Source: Intoshia linei (taxonomy: Eukaryota > Orthonectida > Rhopaluridae). Taken from it: DNA of 64,000 nt. Positions 38,281-51,888 of the stretch are shown one piece after another. The position numbers and the translations under genes are program-made. Position 1 is the stretch's first letter; each line of letters starts with the position of its first letter. The stretch covers positions 1 through 64,000 of the forward strand of contig LWCA01000011.1 of assembly GCA_001642005.1 (NCBI GenBank), read 5' to 3'. The notes beneath the pieces are model-generated. The model was not told where the DNA came from and did not search any database. It worked only from the letters and a program-made list of their open reading frames with translations.

Positions 38281-39497
38281 AACTAGACTAAACTCTAGTC
38301 CAAGCCCGTGAATAGATAGCTAGGGATATAATGCATTGTAATTGCATTGCATACATAATTACACAATATAAAATTCGGGGCAATAACTGATATACCATAT
38401 TGTTTTAGTATTGAAAAAATTAGATTATAATTCCTTTTAGTTTTCCTTATATTTCAATATAATACAGGTGCTCTCAAGTTTTGTCGGGGTGTATTCTAGT
38501 TAAATTCTAGGTTTAAATACTACACGTATTAATAATTAAATTAAATTTAAAAAATTAAACTTTATACAACTACAAAATATTTCATTGATCCACTTGAAAC
38601 AATTAATATATTATTGATATATAATTAAAAATTAACACCAGCTGATGAAAAAGATAAGAGTGTGTCATGAAATGGACGATTGCGTGCCGGAAAAAAACAG
38701 TAATACACATAAAATTAATATCGTTACGGTTAATAATGTTACTATACTTTATCAAGTTATTATTAAATTAATTAATTAAATATTATTGATTATTTGAACT
38801 TTAATTGCAATTAATCGAGATTAAATGGTTTGTACTGAAAATAGATCAATTAAATAATTGTCATTATAATTAAATTCATATCGTTAAAAACTAGTAGTTT
38901 TACATACATTTAATTGATATTATTTTTCGTTGATTGACATAAAATTGTTATAATCATATTAATCTATTGGGTAATTTTTCCCTGTTCATATTTTCGATAG
39001 ATTTGGCATTTAAAATTGCGATAATCACGGTTATTGAACTGTTATTATTTTAAAAAATAATGAAATTACTCAAATGATTATTTTGGAGAAATACCCCTCA
39101 TGGCTAATCATGCACAATAGGATTATTGGCAATTTAAGATGCTAATCTAAAAGGTGTTTTTTTGAAAGTTGATTCGTTTTCGTGAATTGAAATTATTTCA
39201 TAATTTTTAGATTGACTAAAAAATATTTAATTGCAAACAAATTTGATTATAAATTGATTAATATTAATGTAAATTGATTATTTTTATATGCAATTAAAGC
39301 ATATAAATTGTGCTATTAAATTATTAATTCGTCAACTAGCAATTTGTATAGCTATAAATAAAACATTCTGCTAATTGGATGACATGTAGTTTGTAGTAAT
39401 ATAACTATAATACATTCTAATTCTCAACTACATAAACCAATCACATTATTAGATTAAACATATTAACATAAATTTGTCATTATTATCATTTACATTT

Positions 39498-40712
39498 ATG
39501 ACGGATAACGGAAGTGAAAATAAAAGTTTTAATATATCGAGTATATTGCAAACTCAATATATGAAGCGTAAATCAACCGAAAATTATCAACTACCACATA
39601 AACATTCTAAATGCGTTAATCCGATACAATCACAGAATGAAACAGTACACGAAACTCGAGGAAAAATTGAAAATTTAACGTTTCATGAGTATCTACAAAA
39701 AATGATGAAAACAGAAAAAAATTTTTATAACCATTCACAATTTGGTCAAATTCCGTATATATCTCCGTTTTATCTTCCAACTAGTGTGATTCAAACTATA
39801 AATTCACAATCATATTTATTGAATAAAAATTTCATTGATTCGTGTACTAATAGTATATTTAATTCCAATTCCCTTAATTTACTTGAACCTTGTGAAATGT
39901 CTCAACTGAACAATTCTCTATCTCTTAGTTCAAACGTTTTATCCCATGAAAAAGTAAAAAAACGAAGACATAGGTATTTACTAAACAATAGTTTGTAAGG
40001 GAATGTAAAATCCTTATACCCTTAACATTTGTCATAACCAAATATTGTACATTTTTTGTAAATAATTAATTTCATAACTTATAAGTATATACTTATATTT
40101 CTATTCCAAACGCATTTTCTTGGGCAACCGCAAAATGAGATTGTTAATTTTGAAAGGATAATCATAATGAAAATAAATAAATTGTAGATCTACATTTTCA
40201 AGTTTCCAGTTGGATGAATTGGAAAAATCGTTCATTTCAGCACATTATCCAGATGTTAGTTCTAGAGAAATTTTGTCAATTAAGACGCAACTTACTGAAG
40301 ATCGTATTCAGGTACGCAATGCAAAAACTACAATACATAAACATTTAGGTTTGGTTTCAAAATAGACGAGCAAAATGGAGAAAAACCGAAAAAACATGGG
40401 GGAAAAGTAGTATAATGGCAGAATATGGTTAAATTTATTTTTTTTATTATAATTATTAAATAGGTCTTTACGGAGCTATGGTACGTCACTCTTTACCACT
40501 TCCAGATACTCTTTTCAAAAATAAAGATACAAGGGACCCCACATCATGGCTTTTGAGTAATTTATTTCAAATTACATTTATGTTTTATAAACAGTATGTA
40601 AAACTATTTTAATTTTTTCAAATTAATTAAAATTAACCAACTGTGAGTATTCAATTATATTTTTGATAACATTTTAGATATGCACGAAAAGTCGGCTAAA
40701 CATCAGCATTAA
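39498..40712 (+). CDS. vsx: Vsx/Chx10 paired-like homeobox transcription factor
   Basis: Nuclear regulator; Vsx/ceh-10 proteins specify interneurons and visual-system cells in other animals. Exons are 39498-39973, 40188-40311, 40349-40427, 40464-40556 and 40678-40712, giving 268 residues. There is an N-terminal octapeptide-like motif FNISSIL. The homeodomain runs from [19 protein letters not shown] through [18 protein letters not shown] to [20 protein letters not shown]. The diagnostic CVC region follows ([43 protein letters not shown]). The open frame extends 8 codons upstream of the first ATG, but 39498 is the first ATG. Introns are 214, 37, 36 and 121 nt. The last exon encodes only 11 codons and was placed by matching the conserved WLL-x-MHxKS motif. 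Confidence 0.93.
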
Positions 40713-40866
40713 AAGAAACTATGTAATTATTCTATTTAATTAATAAAATTTACCATACATGTTTCGATTTTATAATATTGATTTTATTAAACTTTCCGAT
40801 TCCATTAATTATTTATTAATCAAATTAAATTTTGATTTCGATAAAGTTGTATACTAATATATAATA

Positions 40867-42243
40867 CTAGATTGACAGTTTTGTACTTTGTACAAACATC
40901 ACGTAGCTTTGCTGAGGTGGACTTTTTTAATTATACCTAAAGAATAAAATCTTTCATAAAAATACTACTATTCATTACTACCAATTTTTTCAAGGAGTGG
41001 TTCTCAAACGTGTGAAGACATTATTTAAAATGTTATTTTTAAATTATAGGACCATTATAAGCTGTATTAAATTTGGTCTTTTTTCAATTCTGGGACTATT
41101 AGTTTTTTAAAATAATAAGTAATTTTGGGTTTTGACCATGAACATATAATTTTTTGAACTTAAAATGATGATAATGTTCATGATCTGAAAATCTGTATTA
41201 TGTACATTTAAAAAAATTAAATAAAATAAAATTGCCATTTTTCTAACTTAATGGTTACAGATACACATTTTTTGCAAATTTTACTTGACAAAGTAAACTT
41301 TTAAATATAATTATTATTTTCTTAAAGTTTTAAATACATTTAATTTTTTTATAAAAGTGTTTTTTTTTAAATTATAAGATTCGTATGATTTTTAAAAAAA
41401 GGATAATTAAGGTTTTTGACCAAGAAGATATAAGTTTCTGACATTGAAATTTATCTAACTTTCTCAGCTGAAAAATCAGACTGGGAATTTGTGTTTTTTA
41501 AAATTTGAATTATTGGAATCTTAGTTATTGAAATAAACAGACAGAAAGACAAACAAAGTGTTTTATATACAGCAGTGGTTCTCAACCTGTGTTCCGTGAA
41601 ATATAAATGCGATATTTTTCAATTTAAAGTTTTTTAAAATAAATAAATTTAAAAACTATAAATTGAAAAGTTTCTAAATTAATAAAACCAAAAATCATAT
41701 TTTGATATGTTTTTTTAATTAAGATAAATACGATCGGTCAACTTAATTAAAATACTTTTTTGTTTATTTTAAATTATCTTTTTTAGAATTTAAAAATATT
41801 TATTCTAAGCCGGTTTGTCTGATTTCCTATAATTTAATTGTTCATTTTAATACATTTAGTACTTATTTTGATCAAAACAAATCATAAAATAAATTAATGT
41901 TATTTATACATAAGAAAGATCCAAATTATAAGCTTACTTGCATTGACAGCAATTAAGCATAAGAAACGGGCAAAGCTGCTGTCGGTAGAATAACTTCGTG
42001 TATGTCTCTTAAAAACACGTCCAAGAATTAAAAACCTCTGTAAAAATATCAGGCCCAAATTTCTCATTGAGAAGGAAAAATAAATTTCTTTATTAAAAAT
42101 CAAATTGTTTTATAAAAATATAAAAATTTTTGATTATGCTTTTAGGTACCGCGATTTTTTGAAATTTCATAAGGGTTCCGCGCAGTAAAAAAGGTTGAGA
42201 AACACTTATATACAGTATGTAAGTTAGGAGTTTTAACTTAGGA
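40867..42243 (-). mobile_element. Helitron-like element split by a hAT insertion
   Basis: The 3' end on the minus strand is GTACAAAGTAC (hairpin), AAAACTGTCAATCTAG, followed by T; the 5' end is TCCTAAGTTAAAACTCC near 42243. A 635-bp hAT element at 41573-42207 interrupts it. Confidence 0.65.
41573..42207 (+). mobile_element. hAT-type element (635 bp) with 8-bp target duplication
   Basis: Ends CAGTGGTTCTCAACC and GGTTGAGAAACACTT form imperfect inverted termini of the widespread hAT class. The direct flanks ATATACAG (41565-41572) and ATATACAG (42208-42215) match perfectly. No transposase is visible. It inserted into a pre-existing Helitron-like copy. Confidence 0.85.
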
Positions 42244-42808
42244 CTAGAGTTTTTAAAATATTGCAAAATTTAACTCAATTCTTATCTAAAATATTTATAC
42301 GTGTAATTCAAATACATTGTTGTGTATTGTGCAAAGGATACAGATGATGAAGTTGATTTTTTTCATAAGGTTTCGTAAAATCGAATTTTTCTCTGATGGC
42401 TTGTAATGGTATTTTTGATTAAATTTCATTAATGATATGATAAAAGTGGGATTTTTGAAATAATAATGTATCCGTCGTCTAGGCTTTGGGATAATCCACA
42501 TCTACAAACTCTGTAATAATTATTAAAAATTCTCCTATAAAAATTAACAAAAGTTGATCAAAATTTTTTTATATTTTATTTGAATCTCACGAATCAAGGC
42601 ATATAATTTTGAACCGATTTGAAATTTGACGGATCTGATCGAAATTTAACGGAATGAGATTTTTTTCATTTTTTATTTCAGTTTTATAGTTGTAACTTTA
42701 AGTTAAAATATGTAATATATATTTAATAGTAACTGTTACTAACTTACAACAATGATGAATGAAAGCTACGCATGAGTAAATTAAATCATTAATACGAATT
42801 TAAATTTT

Positions 42809-45800
42809 ATGATGTTAAAGTTGATAATATTGGTTATAAACTGTGTGATTTTGACAAAAAGCGAGTATAGTTACACCAGACAGAATATAGATGACAGAAA
42901 TGTGATAATACCACCTTTAATAGTAAAACAACCACCTAAAATAGTATCTTTCAAAAAATATGAAAGTTTTGAATTGGACTGTGAAGCTGTTGGGACAGCA
43001 CCAATTATTTACAAATGGAATTTTAATGGTAAAATTTTTGATCCAAGCGGCCTTGACGACAGAGTAGTAATTCAACCTGGAATAGGCACTCTGATATTTA
43101 CTCGTCCATTGAAAAGAGATGAAGGTACATACCAATGTTTTGCTTCAAACTCAGCAGGAGTCTCACTTTCGGTAGTTGTAGATTCGCGTTTAGCGATACT
43201 AGAATCATTTATCCAACAAAGCGAAACCATCCACAATGTACGCCTTGGACACCCGCTTAAACTTGATTGTATTCCACCCAAAAGTTTCCCTATAGCTTTT
43301 ATATACTGGGTAAAAGAGTTGCAAGAATCCGGTATCACTATACCTGTAGAAACGTCTGATAGAATATCATTAGACCCTGAAGGCAATTTACATTTTTCTA
43401 ATGCTGTTTCTAAAGATTATAACAATGGAGGTTTTTATTCCTGTGTAGCTCAAAACGATGTTACAAGAACACAACAAGTTGGAAGACGTCATTATATTCA
43501 CCCAAATGGGAAAATTGTAGAGTTAATGAAACCCTTAATTCAATGGCAAATGGCATCGCATCATATTGTTTTATATGGAGAATCAATAAAATTAACCTGT
43601 ATGTTTTCTGGCAGTCCAACACCAACGGTACAATGGTTTTTGAACAAGAAATATGATTTTTTAGAGTCTCCTCGATTTAAAACAGAAAACTATGGAAGGG
43701 AATTAATAATTAGCAATGTTAAATTTGAAGATTCAAATACATACGAATGTGTTGGAACAAATTCGCAAAGTCCAACTGGAATTCACAGATCAGTTAAACT
43801 TAAAGTAGAATCTCAACCTTATTGGCAAGAAAAGGGGAAGCCAGAATCAGTAGAAGTGTCCGAAAGTGATTCAGCAGTGTTTGTGTGTAAGGCACTAGGT
43901 TTACCCAAACCCGTGGTAAATTGGTACATTAATGGAAAAGCCATAGGTGTATTGAAAAACAACGAAAAGAGAATCATTAAGGAAGATGTCATTACGTTTA
44001 AAAATATAAATAAACTAGATGTTGGTGTTATTCAATGCAATGCAACCAATAAACACGGGTATGTCTTTGCCAATGCTTATTTAAATGTTTTGGAAGAAGC
44101 ACCATCTATTTTAGAACACCCAAAGAAACTAACTATAATGAGTGAACAAATGAATGCTCGAATTAACTGTCTCGTTGTTGGTACACCTCAACCTATTGTT
44201 ACGTGGAACAAAGGAGATGAACAATTGACGGGTGGTCGATTTTTAATAGACTTGAAAGGTCATTTAAGCATATCAAAAGTTTTTTTTGTGGATTCTGGGT
44301 TGTACACTTGTAATGCATACAATAAATTTGGTAATACTTCATCTTCCGGTAGACTAGAAGTGATCAGACGTACTCATATCATAACGAAACCTAGAGATAT
44401 TGTTATTATTCGAGGATCCGAAGCTAAATTTACATGTACTGCAACAACCGATTTAAATAGAATTTCAAATTTGAAGATTGATTGGATGAAGGACGGCGAA
44501 TTGTTTGATTATAAAGATTTTGATAGAGTATATAAAAACGAACAAGACAATTCATTGACCATATCCGGTACCATTATTCATGATACCGGAAGGTACAGTT
44601 GTTATGCTTCTAATGGTATTGATTCTGATGTAGCTGACGCTAACCTTATAGTTCAAGCTAGACCCGAACCACCGATAAAAGTGAGAAGTGAGTGTTTTGA
44701 AACCCATAATCAAGCGAAGGTGAGATGGTCCGCTGGACGAGTCAATTACTCTCCTATAATAAATTTTATTGTTGAATATAATACGTCTTTCACGCCAGAT
44801 AGGTGGATTACTGCAAAAAGATATGTACCCAGTAGCATTCGTCAAATTCTCGTTAATTTATCTCCATGGAACAATTATACCTTTAGAGTAATGGCTCAGA
44901 ATAAAATAGGCGTTAGCTTACCTAGTCGTGCTTCTCCAAAAACCTGCAGAACAAATATAGGAAGACCAAAGCGAAATCCGAAAAATGTTATTGTTCAAGG
45001 CGATCTACCAGATAATCTTGTTATCTATTGGACGGTATAATCAGATTTTTTAATTTTTATAATTATTATGATATAAGGATTTTAATATTATAGACCAGGG
45101 GTGGGGAGGTAGTGATTGTGATTTTCCAAGAAATGACAAAAGTCGAGAACTGGGAAATTAAAAATTAAATTTCCAGGGTCCCGGGAATTTTCCGGAAAAA
45201 ATCAAAAATTTTGATTCATATATAATATAGAAGCATTAAAAATTTTAGAGACCCTGATTAATTTTAAAAACAAAAAGAAATTTAACGAATTTATATTGAA
45301 ATTTAATAATTTAATTAGAAAAAAATTTATTTATTTTAGATTTTTTGAAAAAGTGTTTCAAAACACACATAATATTGATAGATTCGTCTTTTAAACGCGT
45401 TCTACGTTTTGTAATGAAATTAGAAGCAGTATAGAAAATTCTTTCATTTTGTGTTGACGTAGGTTGAACGGTCATAAGGGTTTCCTTTAATTTTAATAAT
45501 CTTGATGATAGTGTTCCAGTTCGTAAAAACTCATAATATATTAATCAAAATAATATAATAATAATTGGAAAAAGAGGATAATTCCCTTAAGCGTTAGTAA
45601 TTTGTGGTTGGAATAAGAGGTTTTTAAAAAAAGTATTGGAAAAAGGATATTTTTCCATTAAGGGCTGGAAAATTAAATTTTTTGGTTTGATAAAGTGGAT
45701 TTTTTTCATAAGATTTTGTAAAATCGTATTTTTGAAAAGAATATCGGTGTAAGTCAACTTTTTCATGGGGGCTTGAAATAGTAGTTTTGATTAAATTTTA

Positions 45801-47968
45801 TTAGTGGTGGAATTTTTGAAATGGTAAATTCTAAATATTATAATATAATTATATTTTTATAGTAATAACAAAAATAAATCAAATACAGGTATGTTTCAAT
45901 TTTTTTGGGGAAATCCTGGGAAATCGTAAAAATCCCGGAAATTTTTTATCGGCACAATCACTATGGGAGGCGATATAAAAAAATATGTAGAGGAGTCGGC
46001 AACCTTTTGCATTTCGTGGATCACTTTTTTTATACCAAAACATTCTACGGGCCCGGTTTTGAAAATTTACATATGATATATTTCAATTTTAACTGAAGTG
46101 AAACTGTTTTAATATATTCTCAAAAATAAAATCCAGGTCGATCTGAAAATTCAGTATTAAAATGATTATAATGATCCAATTATAGTAGAGGATGTTTAAA
46201 ACATGAAATTTAAAAATAAATAATTTAAATATTTACTCAAATAGCCACCAAAATTATTTTGTGAGCCACTGTTGTTGAGCCTGATATAGTTTAATATATG
46301 TATATTATATTTTACACATCTTCAGTACATAAAGTCGATTATTCGTACATTAAATAACATTGTATTTTTAGCCAATGCTGCAATCTGAACACGGGGGAAG
46401 TAAATTTCGATATTTATTGAAATGGAAAAAAGCTAATACAACTGACCAAGTTATTCCAAAAATGTGGAACACTTATGAGATAATGAATTGGACATATAAC
46501 CATTACACAATAAAAGAAGTATTTAAAACATATAAACCATACGTTGTTCAAGTAATAGCAAAAAATGAATTTGGAATTGCGGAAGAAGACGCCAAAATTA
46601 TAAGAGGTTACTCGGGAGAAGGAAAACCCAAAGTTTCCGTATCCAATTTGAATTACAACAAAACTACTCTAAGTGCCAATTCGGTGAATCTACTGTGGAA
46701 TGATCCGATTATAAACGATGAAACAATTAGAGGTTATTTTAGAGGATATCTTATTCAATATTGGACCGAAAATATGCATAAAGATATTGTTCAGGAAGTT
46801 GAATATATAATAAACGAAGATATATACGCTCCTAGAATTCGACTTCCAAGACAAGTTTCTCTATTATACAATCGCACTGGTGAAACTCGAAAATTTTATC
46901 TGTCCGGCTTGCCGTCATTTACAAAGATTTATGTACACATTCGTATAATGAACAAATTTTATGTAGGTCCAGCAAGTAATTTGCTGTCGATTCACACACG
47001 CGAAGGAGGTAATGAGAATTTAAAAATTTACATAAAAGTTTAGTGCCAAACCGTGTATCTTCTTTTGTTTACAATAAACGAGGACCTACGTTTATCCAAG
47101 TATCTTGGATTATATCTGACAATACTCTCGATCAAACTATCGTTGGCTTCAAAATCTCATTTCAAATAGGTTGATTTGATTCGATTTAATTTTAAAAATA
47201 AACGTTTAGTTTCTAAAGAAAAAATTGAACAAAAAATTTTCGTTTCGAATAATCTACCGGCTGATGCAAATACATTTAGAATACATGGATTAATCCCAGA
47301 AAAAAAATATAGAATAACAATTTTCGCTTTTAACATTCTTGGAATGGGTAAAGGAGCATATATAGAAGCATCTACCACTCCTGCCACAATACCAGACCCA
47401 CCCGTTTTTACAATCGAAGAAATTCGATCAACTTCTGTCTCATTTTTATATGAATCCGATCAATACAGCGAAAACCCAGGAAGTGTTTTTTATGTTCAGT
47501 ATAAAAGATTGGGTAAAAATTAAGTGACATTTTATACATATTTTTAGGTGAATATAGTTGGAAAAAAACGTTTGAGCAATCTGATTCGATAGGTACTATC
47601 AGAATCATTACACTGGATGTTAATACACCGTATGAATTTCGATTTGTCAGCAGAAATTCTATGGATTTCGTTGGCTTTTCGGAGATTATTGCTATTCAAA
47701 CCAATGATCATGAAGGATTTTTCTATCCAATTTTCTATCGCACTGTATGGTTTTGGATGTCAATTATTATTATCTTCGTTTTGATTTTTATAGCGTCATT
47801 CGTCATATACTACTTTAAAATACGCCACATACGTTGGTACACAACTAGTAATTTTAACCCGTTCATTTTCAAACTTATTTAGAAGATACATTGGCTGATA
47901 AAGTCAGGAAAATGGAAGCTCAAGAAGCAGTAAAACGAATGGGGTTTGCGGGAACCTCTCAATCGTAA
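42809..47968 (+). CDS. nrg: Neuroglian/L1CAM-family cell adhesion receptor
   Basis: Type I membrane adhesion molecule; L1 proteins guide axons and join cells homophilically. Exons are 42809-45034, 46372-47008, 47044-47169, 47210-47512, 47548-47847 and 47883-47968, giving 1,225 residues. The order is a signal peptide (MMLKLIILVINCVILTKS), six Ig domains with Cys pairs and DxGxYxC-type motifs (about residues 30-630), five FN3 domains (about 630-1140) and a TM helix (WFWMSIIIIFVLIFIASFVIYYF). This is exactly the L1 architecture. FN3-2 has YWTPMLQSEHGGSKFRYLLKW, the position where family members have WxPMxxxEHN. The cytoplasmic tail is only about 45 residues, ending MGFAGTSQS, and lacks the FIGQY ankyrin-binding motif. 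A GT within the last Ser codon could splice to 48204-48270 for a longer tail. All Ig domains sit in one 2.2 kb exon. The 1,337-bp first intron is full of repeats; the other four are 35-40 nt. Confidence 0.94.
45096..46283. mobile_element. Two hAT-like repeats filling neuroglian intron 1
   Basis: The first runs from CAGGGGTGGGGAGG (45096) to about 45970, where GCACAATCACTATGGGAGG mirrors the TAGTGATTGTG near its start. The second runs from GGAGTCGGCAACC (about 45990) to GTTGAGCCTG (46283). Neither has a transposase frame. They explain why this intron is about 40 times longer than its neighbours. Confidence 0.55.
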
Positions 47969-48203
47969 CTTGCTAAAAATATGAAATTAATACATTTAAA
48001 TTTAGAGTAAATATGTAAAATTCGAAAATTAAAGAATATTGCTCAATTTTGACACTAGTAAATTCAATTCCACGATTATTGTACATTCATTTTGTTAACA
48101 AATTAAAATTTAAAATTCAAATATTAATTTCAAAAAGAAATATTTACCAATATTTTATACTTTTAAATACCATTAAGTGTTATACAATCATGGATGACTC
48201 TAG

Positions 48204-48270
48204 AACGGATCCCAAATTGCAAAATACACAATATAAAAAAATTCAGACAACTCGCTATTACAATCCGTGA
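48204..48270 (+). CDS. Possible alternative last exon of neuroglian
   Basis: Follows an AG acceptor and continues the frame of a donor at 47965 (inside the codon before the stop), adding TDPKLQNTQYKKIQTTRYYNP and a stop. It still lacks FIGQY. This is inference from splice phase only; it could be chance. Confidence 0.3.
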
Positions 48271-48901
48271 TTTAGATACGATTTATGTTAACCCTATTGA
48301 CGTTTACTATTATTATTATTAATATTAATATTATAAATTATTACTAATATTTCCCCACAATATAATTATATATTTTAAATAATAATAGAGAAATTTTTTG
48401 AAGGACCAAAAAACAGACAGCTAGTTTATTTACGTTTATATACATTATATTACGGTTGAGTGCCAAAACAGTAATTTACACAAAATAGAATTTAATAAAA
48501 AATATAAAATGAACAAGAGCCATAAAATGACATTAAAAATTATCATCCAAAAATAGGTTTTCATGAATATGTTAGTCACACAAAAATCCTAAATTGTAAA
48601 TTTTTATAGCTCAACAACAAAATATTGTGTTGCTAATGTGAGTTTTGAATTTTCCAGAAAAATCTCTAAAAAAACGCAAGAAAATTGGTAATTTAAATTG
48701 ATTAAACCTACGTTAAAACGCAACTATATGTAGGATTTTAGATGTCATATTATTGAAATATACTACATTGTAGTACATTATTTGAAATTAAAAGCACTTT
48801 AGAGTACACTTATTGATCAAAAGTGTTGAAAAATTGAAAAGTTTCAACTAAATTTCATAGAAACAACATCAAAGTTATTTTAAATTTATCAAAACAATAC
48901 C

Positions 48902-51857
48902 ATGCAAGATATATTGTACTGCTATAATTATGGTTGTAATAAAAAATACAAGGCAGATGACACTGGTTTACCTGTTTTATCATAAATATTAATTATATCA
49001 TTAGATACGTGTTTTTATCATAAATCTCCTCCAACATTTCATGATGCTTTAAAAATATGGCCCTGCTGTTCCAAAAAAAGTGTTGGATTTGACGAATTTC
49101 TAGCGATACCTGTATAATACTGATTTATATGATAGAATATTGATTAGGGTTGCATTTCTGGTAATCACAGTAATATTCGTCCCTTTACAGAAAATAAAAG
49201 CAAATCAATTAAAACTGAGGTATTATTTATTAGAAAAAATACGTCGGTTTTACCCACAATGTGATACATTGGTAATATTAGAAGTATGCTAAATTTCGAT
49301 ATCAAAATGAAATCACCGGCGGTTTGAATTTAATTGTTAATTCGCAAAATGAAAGACACCCAAAGTTATTACACATCTCTAAAATTGTGGGAATTTTTAT
49401 TTTTATTTACACATAATATTATTATTATTTTTTTGTTAATACATAATTAAACGAAATATTTATAAAACATGAAATTAATCGAAAATTGTGGGGCATATAA
49501 TATTATAGATATTATTTCAATGAGGATTTAAATATTCAACACAATTTCAACTTCAATTTTTTAATTTTGTATGGTAAACCCCTAAAAATTTTTCTAAAAT
49601 TGTGTAAGAAACTATAGTTAATTTAAACCAGATACTCCTATTTTTTGAAACGTATACATCCCTTTTCGCGAACCACCATTTAGGAAATTCTGATATAGAC
49701 CACCAGTTGGGTCGGTTGTTTACATGTATTTAATTTATATTCTTTAATTATGATCTAATTTACTCAATATCTTAAATGGATTTTATTTATATTGATTAGA
49801 TTGAAAAGGAACTTGATGTTGTGCATGAACCAGTAACTCAAATTGATAGACCCGATATCAATGAAGTATTATCATGTCTGAAATTTGAAGAATCAGAAGA
49901 ACTGATAAAAAAAGCTGGTACAAATCGAAAAGAATGTTCAAATGATTTAGAAAGTATTTTATTGATATATTTAGAATTCATTTATTTAGATAAGGATATT
50001 TCATGTTGTAATAATTCGTGTTCAATGGTATTTTTAAAATAAAATGTATATAAATATAATAACATGGACGGTCAAAGTGCAGGCCCAAGTTATTTTATTA
50101 CTATTCAAACAGACAAGCAAAAAAATTAAAAATATCAATATGGATTTATTTCTCATGACTCCCTATAACCGTTGAGAAAAATTTGATATTACGTTTAAAT
50201 TTAAAATTTTTGTATCGGTATTGATTCTTCATGATCACTGTGTATGTCGGGTCACCAAAGTTTTTTCGTCGTAGATTTCATTTTAAATCAAACGACCCCT
50301 TAAAAACTTTTAATACATTAATTCAAAATGGAATTAACATTACTCTTCATTAGTGCAAACTTTTTTGGCGCCACCCTTTCGAGTAAAAAAATTGCCCTAC
50401 CCTTAAGAAAATATTCTACAAAAAAACTCTTTTATAAATGTTTAAAGATACTCTTATCTGTAAAATTTGTTTAAATATAAAATAAAATATATAACAAATT
50501 TCAAAATAACACATACCCTATGGGTTCGGCCTATGAAGGTTAACACTTCATTAAACATTACAGTCACTTTATTTTAAAACTTATAATAATATTAATATAT
50601 TCAGCGCCTCTCAATTTAAAAAAATTTATTTATTTAGATACGAGCAAATTAGTTAATTAATCTTTTATTTTAATGATACAATCTTCATAATTACAATTTT
50701 TTTTTAAATTTTACATTTCATATACATGAACCAAAGTCGTATTTAAAACTAATTTATATAAAAAGTAGGGATTTTTATTACATCAACATTTGTTTCTGTT
50801 TATAAATCAAACGTCAATTTCTGAGATTGAAATTAAGATTTTTGGAATCAGCGTAAAATATGTTTTGTATATGGATTTTACAAAACATTTTATTCAGATG
50901 GCAAAGAATAAAAATAAATAAATTCGTACCTGGATCCACTAATCGAAAAATTTCCAGGATCCAAGGGTTCCATATTGACCCTTTGCGAACCTAATTTTTT
51001 TTGTAATGATTAATATATCGTCAAATTTAAAACTAAAAATGGTCATGAATCATGATTCATTCTAAACGTGATCTTTTGGATTTTATAACACTTATAACAC
51101 CATGTCTATATTTTTAGAATAAAATTTAATTATAAGTTAGAGAAAATCAAAATTAAACGATGATTCACTAATTTGCGTATATCATCCTGGCCATCAAGTA
51201 TTTCACGAAGGGTAACTTGAAATGTAACTATCTAATACTTATAGATTGAAATTCTGGTCTTGCTGTGAAAAAAAAACTACAAAATTTGATATTTTTATTC
51301 ACCAAAAAGGTTGCTTTGAAGGCGAACATAATTGGGAGGTTGTATTTTCAATTTTTCAGGTAAAATTTTTACTTTAGAAAAAATTAATCCAAAAAGAATG
51401 CAAAATGGATTGGTCAAACTCAACTAAAGACGTTGTTATAGCTTTATATTCTAAAATGCCAGTTGTTCCATTATGTACTATTAAAGGTGAACATAATTAA
51501 TTATTTACTTGACTCTTTAAAAGTATATTCCAGGTAGTAACAAGATTTTAGTAATTATCAAACCTGATATATTGAGGGAACAATGTTTTTATAGCCCTTG
51601 GAATATACAATTTGATATTTTTTAATTCTACATTTTAGCCAACAGAATAAAAATATGCATCGATTTAGTGTATGAAAATGGCAAATCAATTTTAAAAAAA
51701 GAATTAGAATTATACGAGGTTGATGGATTTATCTAATTATATAATAATTCAGAGCATCGACCCGATCCTTTCGTATGTGCGTTACAGTCATATGAAAACA
51801 GAAATAATACTGTGTAAGGAAATACCAAAGCCATGGGACAAATTAACAGTATCATAA
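48902..51857 (+). CDS. CHORDC1: CHORD-domain protein (CHORDC1/morgana)
   Basis: HSP90 co-chaperone of the cytosol; the family also limits centrosome amplification. Exons are 48902-48965, 49005-49111, 49148-49219, 49800-49953, 49990-50027, 51141-51211, 51245-51338 and 51378-51486, with further exons to 51857. CHORD1 has CYNYGCNKKY, FYHKSPPTFHDALKIWPCC and GCISGNH. CHORD2 has [28 protein letters not shown] and GCFEGEHNW. Cys/His zinc ligands are preserved in both. The C-terminal CS domain begins KECKMDWSNSTKDVVIALYSK and ends LYESIDPILSYVRYSHMKTEIILCKEIPKPW. The 5' Met is the first ATG. Splicing near 51487-51640 is less sure. Introns of 580 bp and 1.1 kb interrupt an otherwise short-intron gene. 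The stop lies 31 bp from the convergent CHMP2 stop. Confidence 0.92.
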
Positions 51858-51888
51858 TAAAAATTTATTTTAAAATACATTTTATCAA

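Noticed and set aside
42917-43386. Minus-strand open frames opposite neuroglian
   Set aside because: Shadows of Ig-domain coding sequence on the plus strand.
47661-47882. Independent small membrane protein starting at 47661
   Set aside because: It is the last FN3 end plus transmembrane exon of neuroglian, spliced in frame.
48049-48270. Separate 73-residue gene after neuroglian
   Set aside because: The upstream part is hydrophobic AT-rich noise; only the last 22 codons are plausible, and they fit better as a neuroglian alternative exon.
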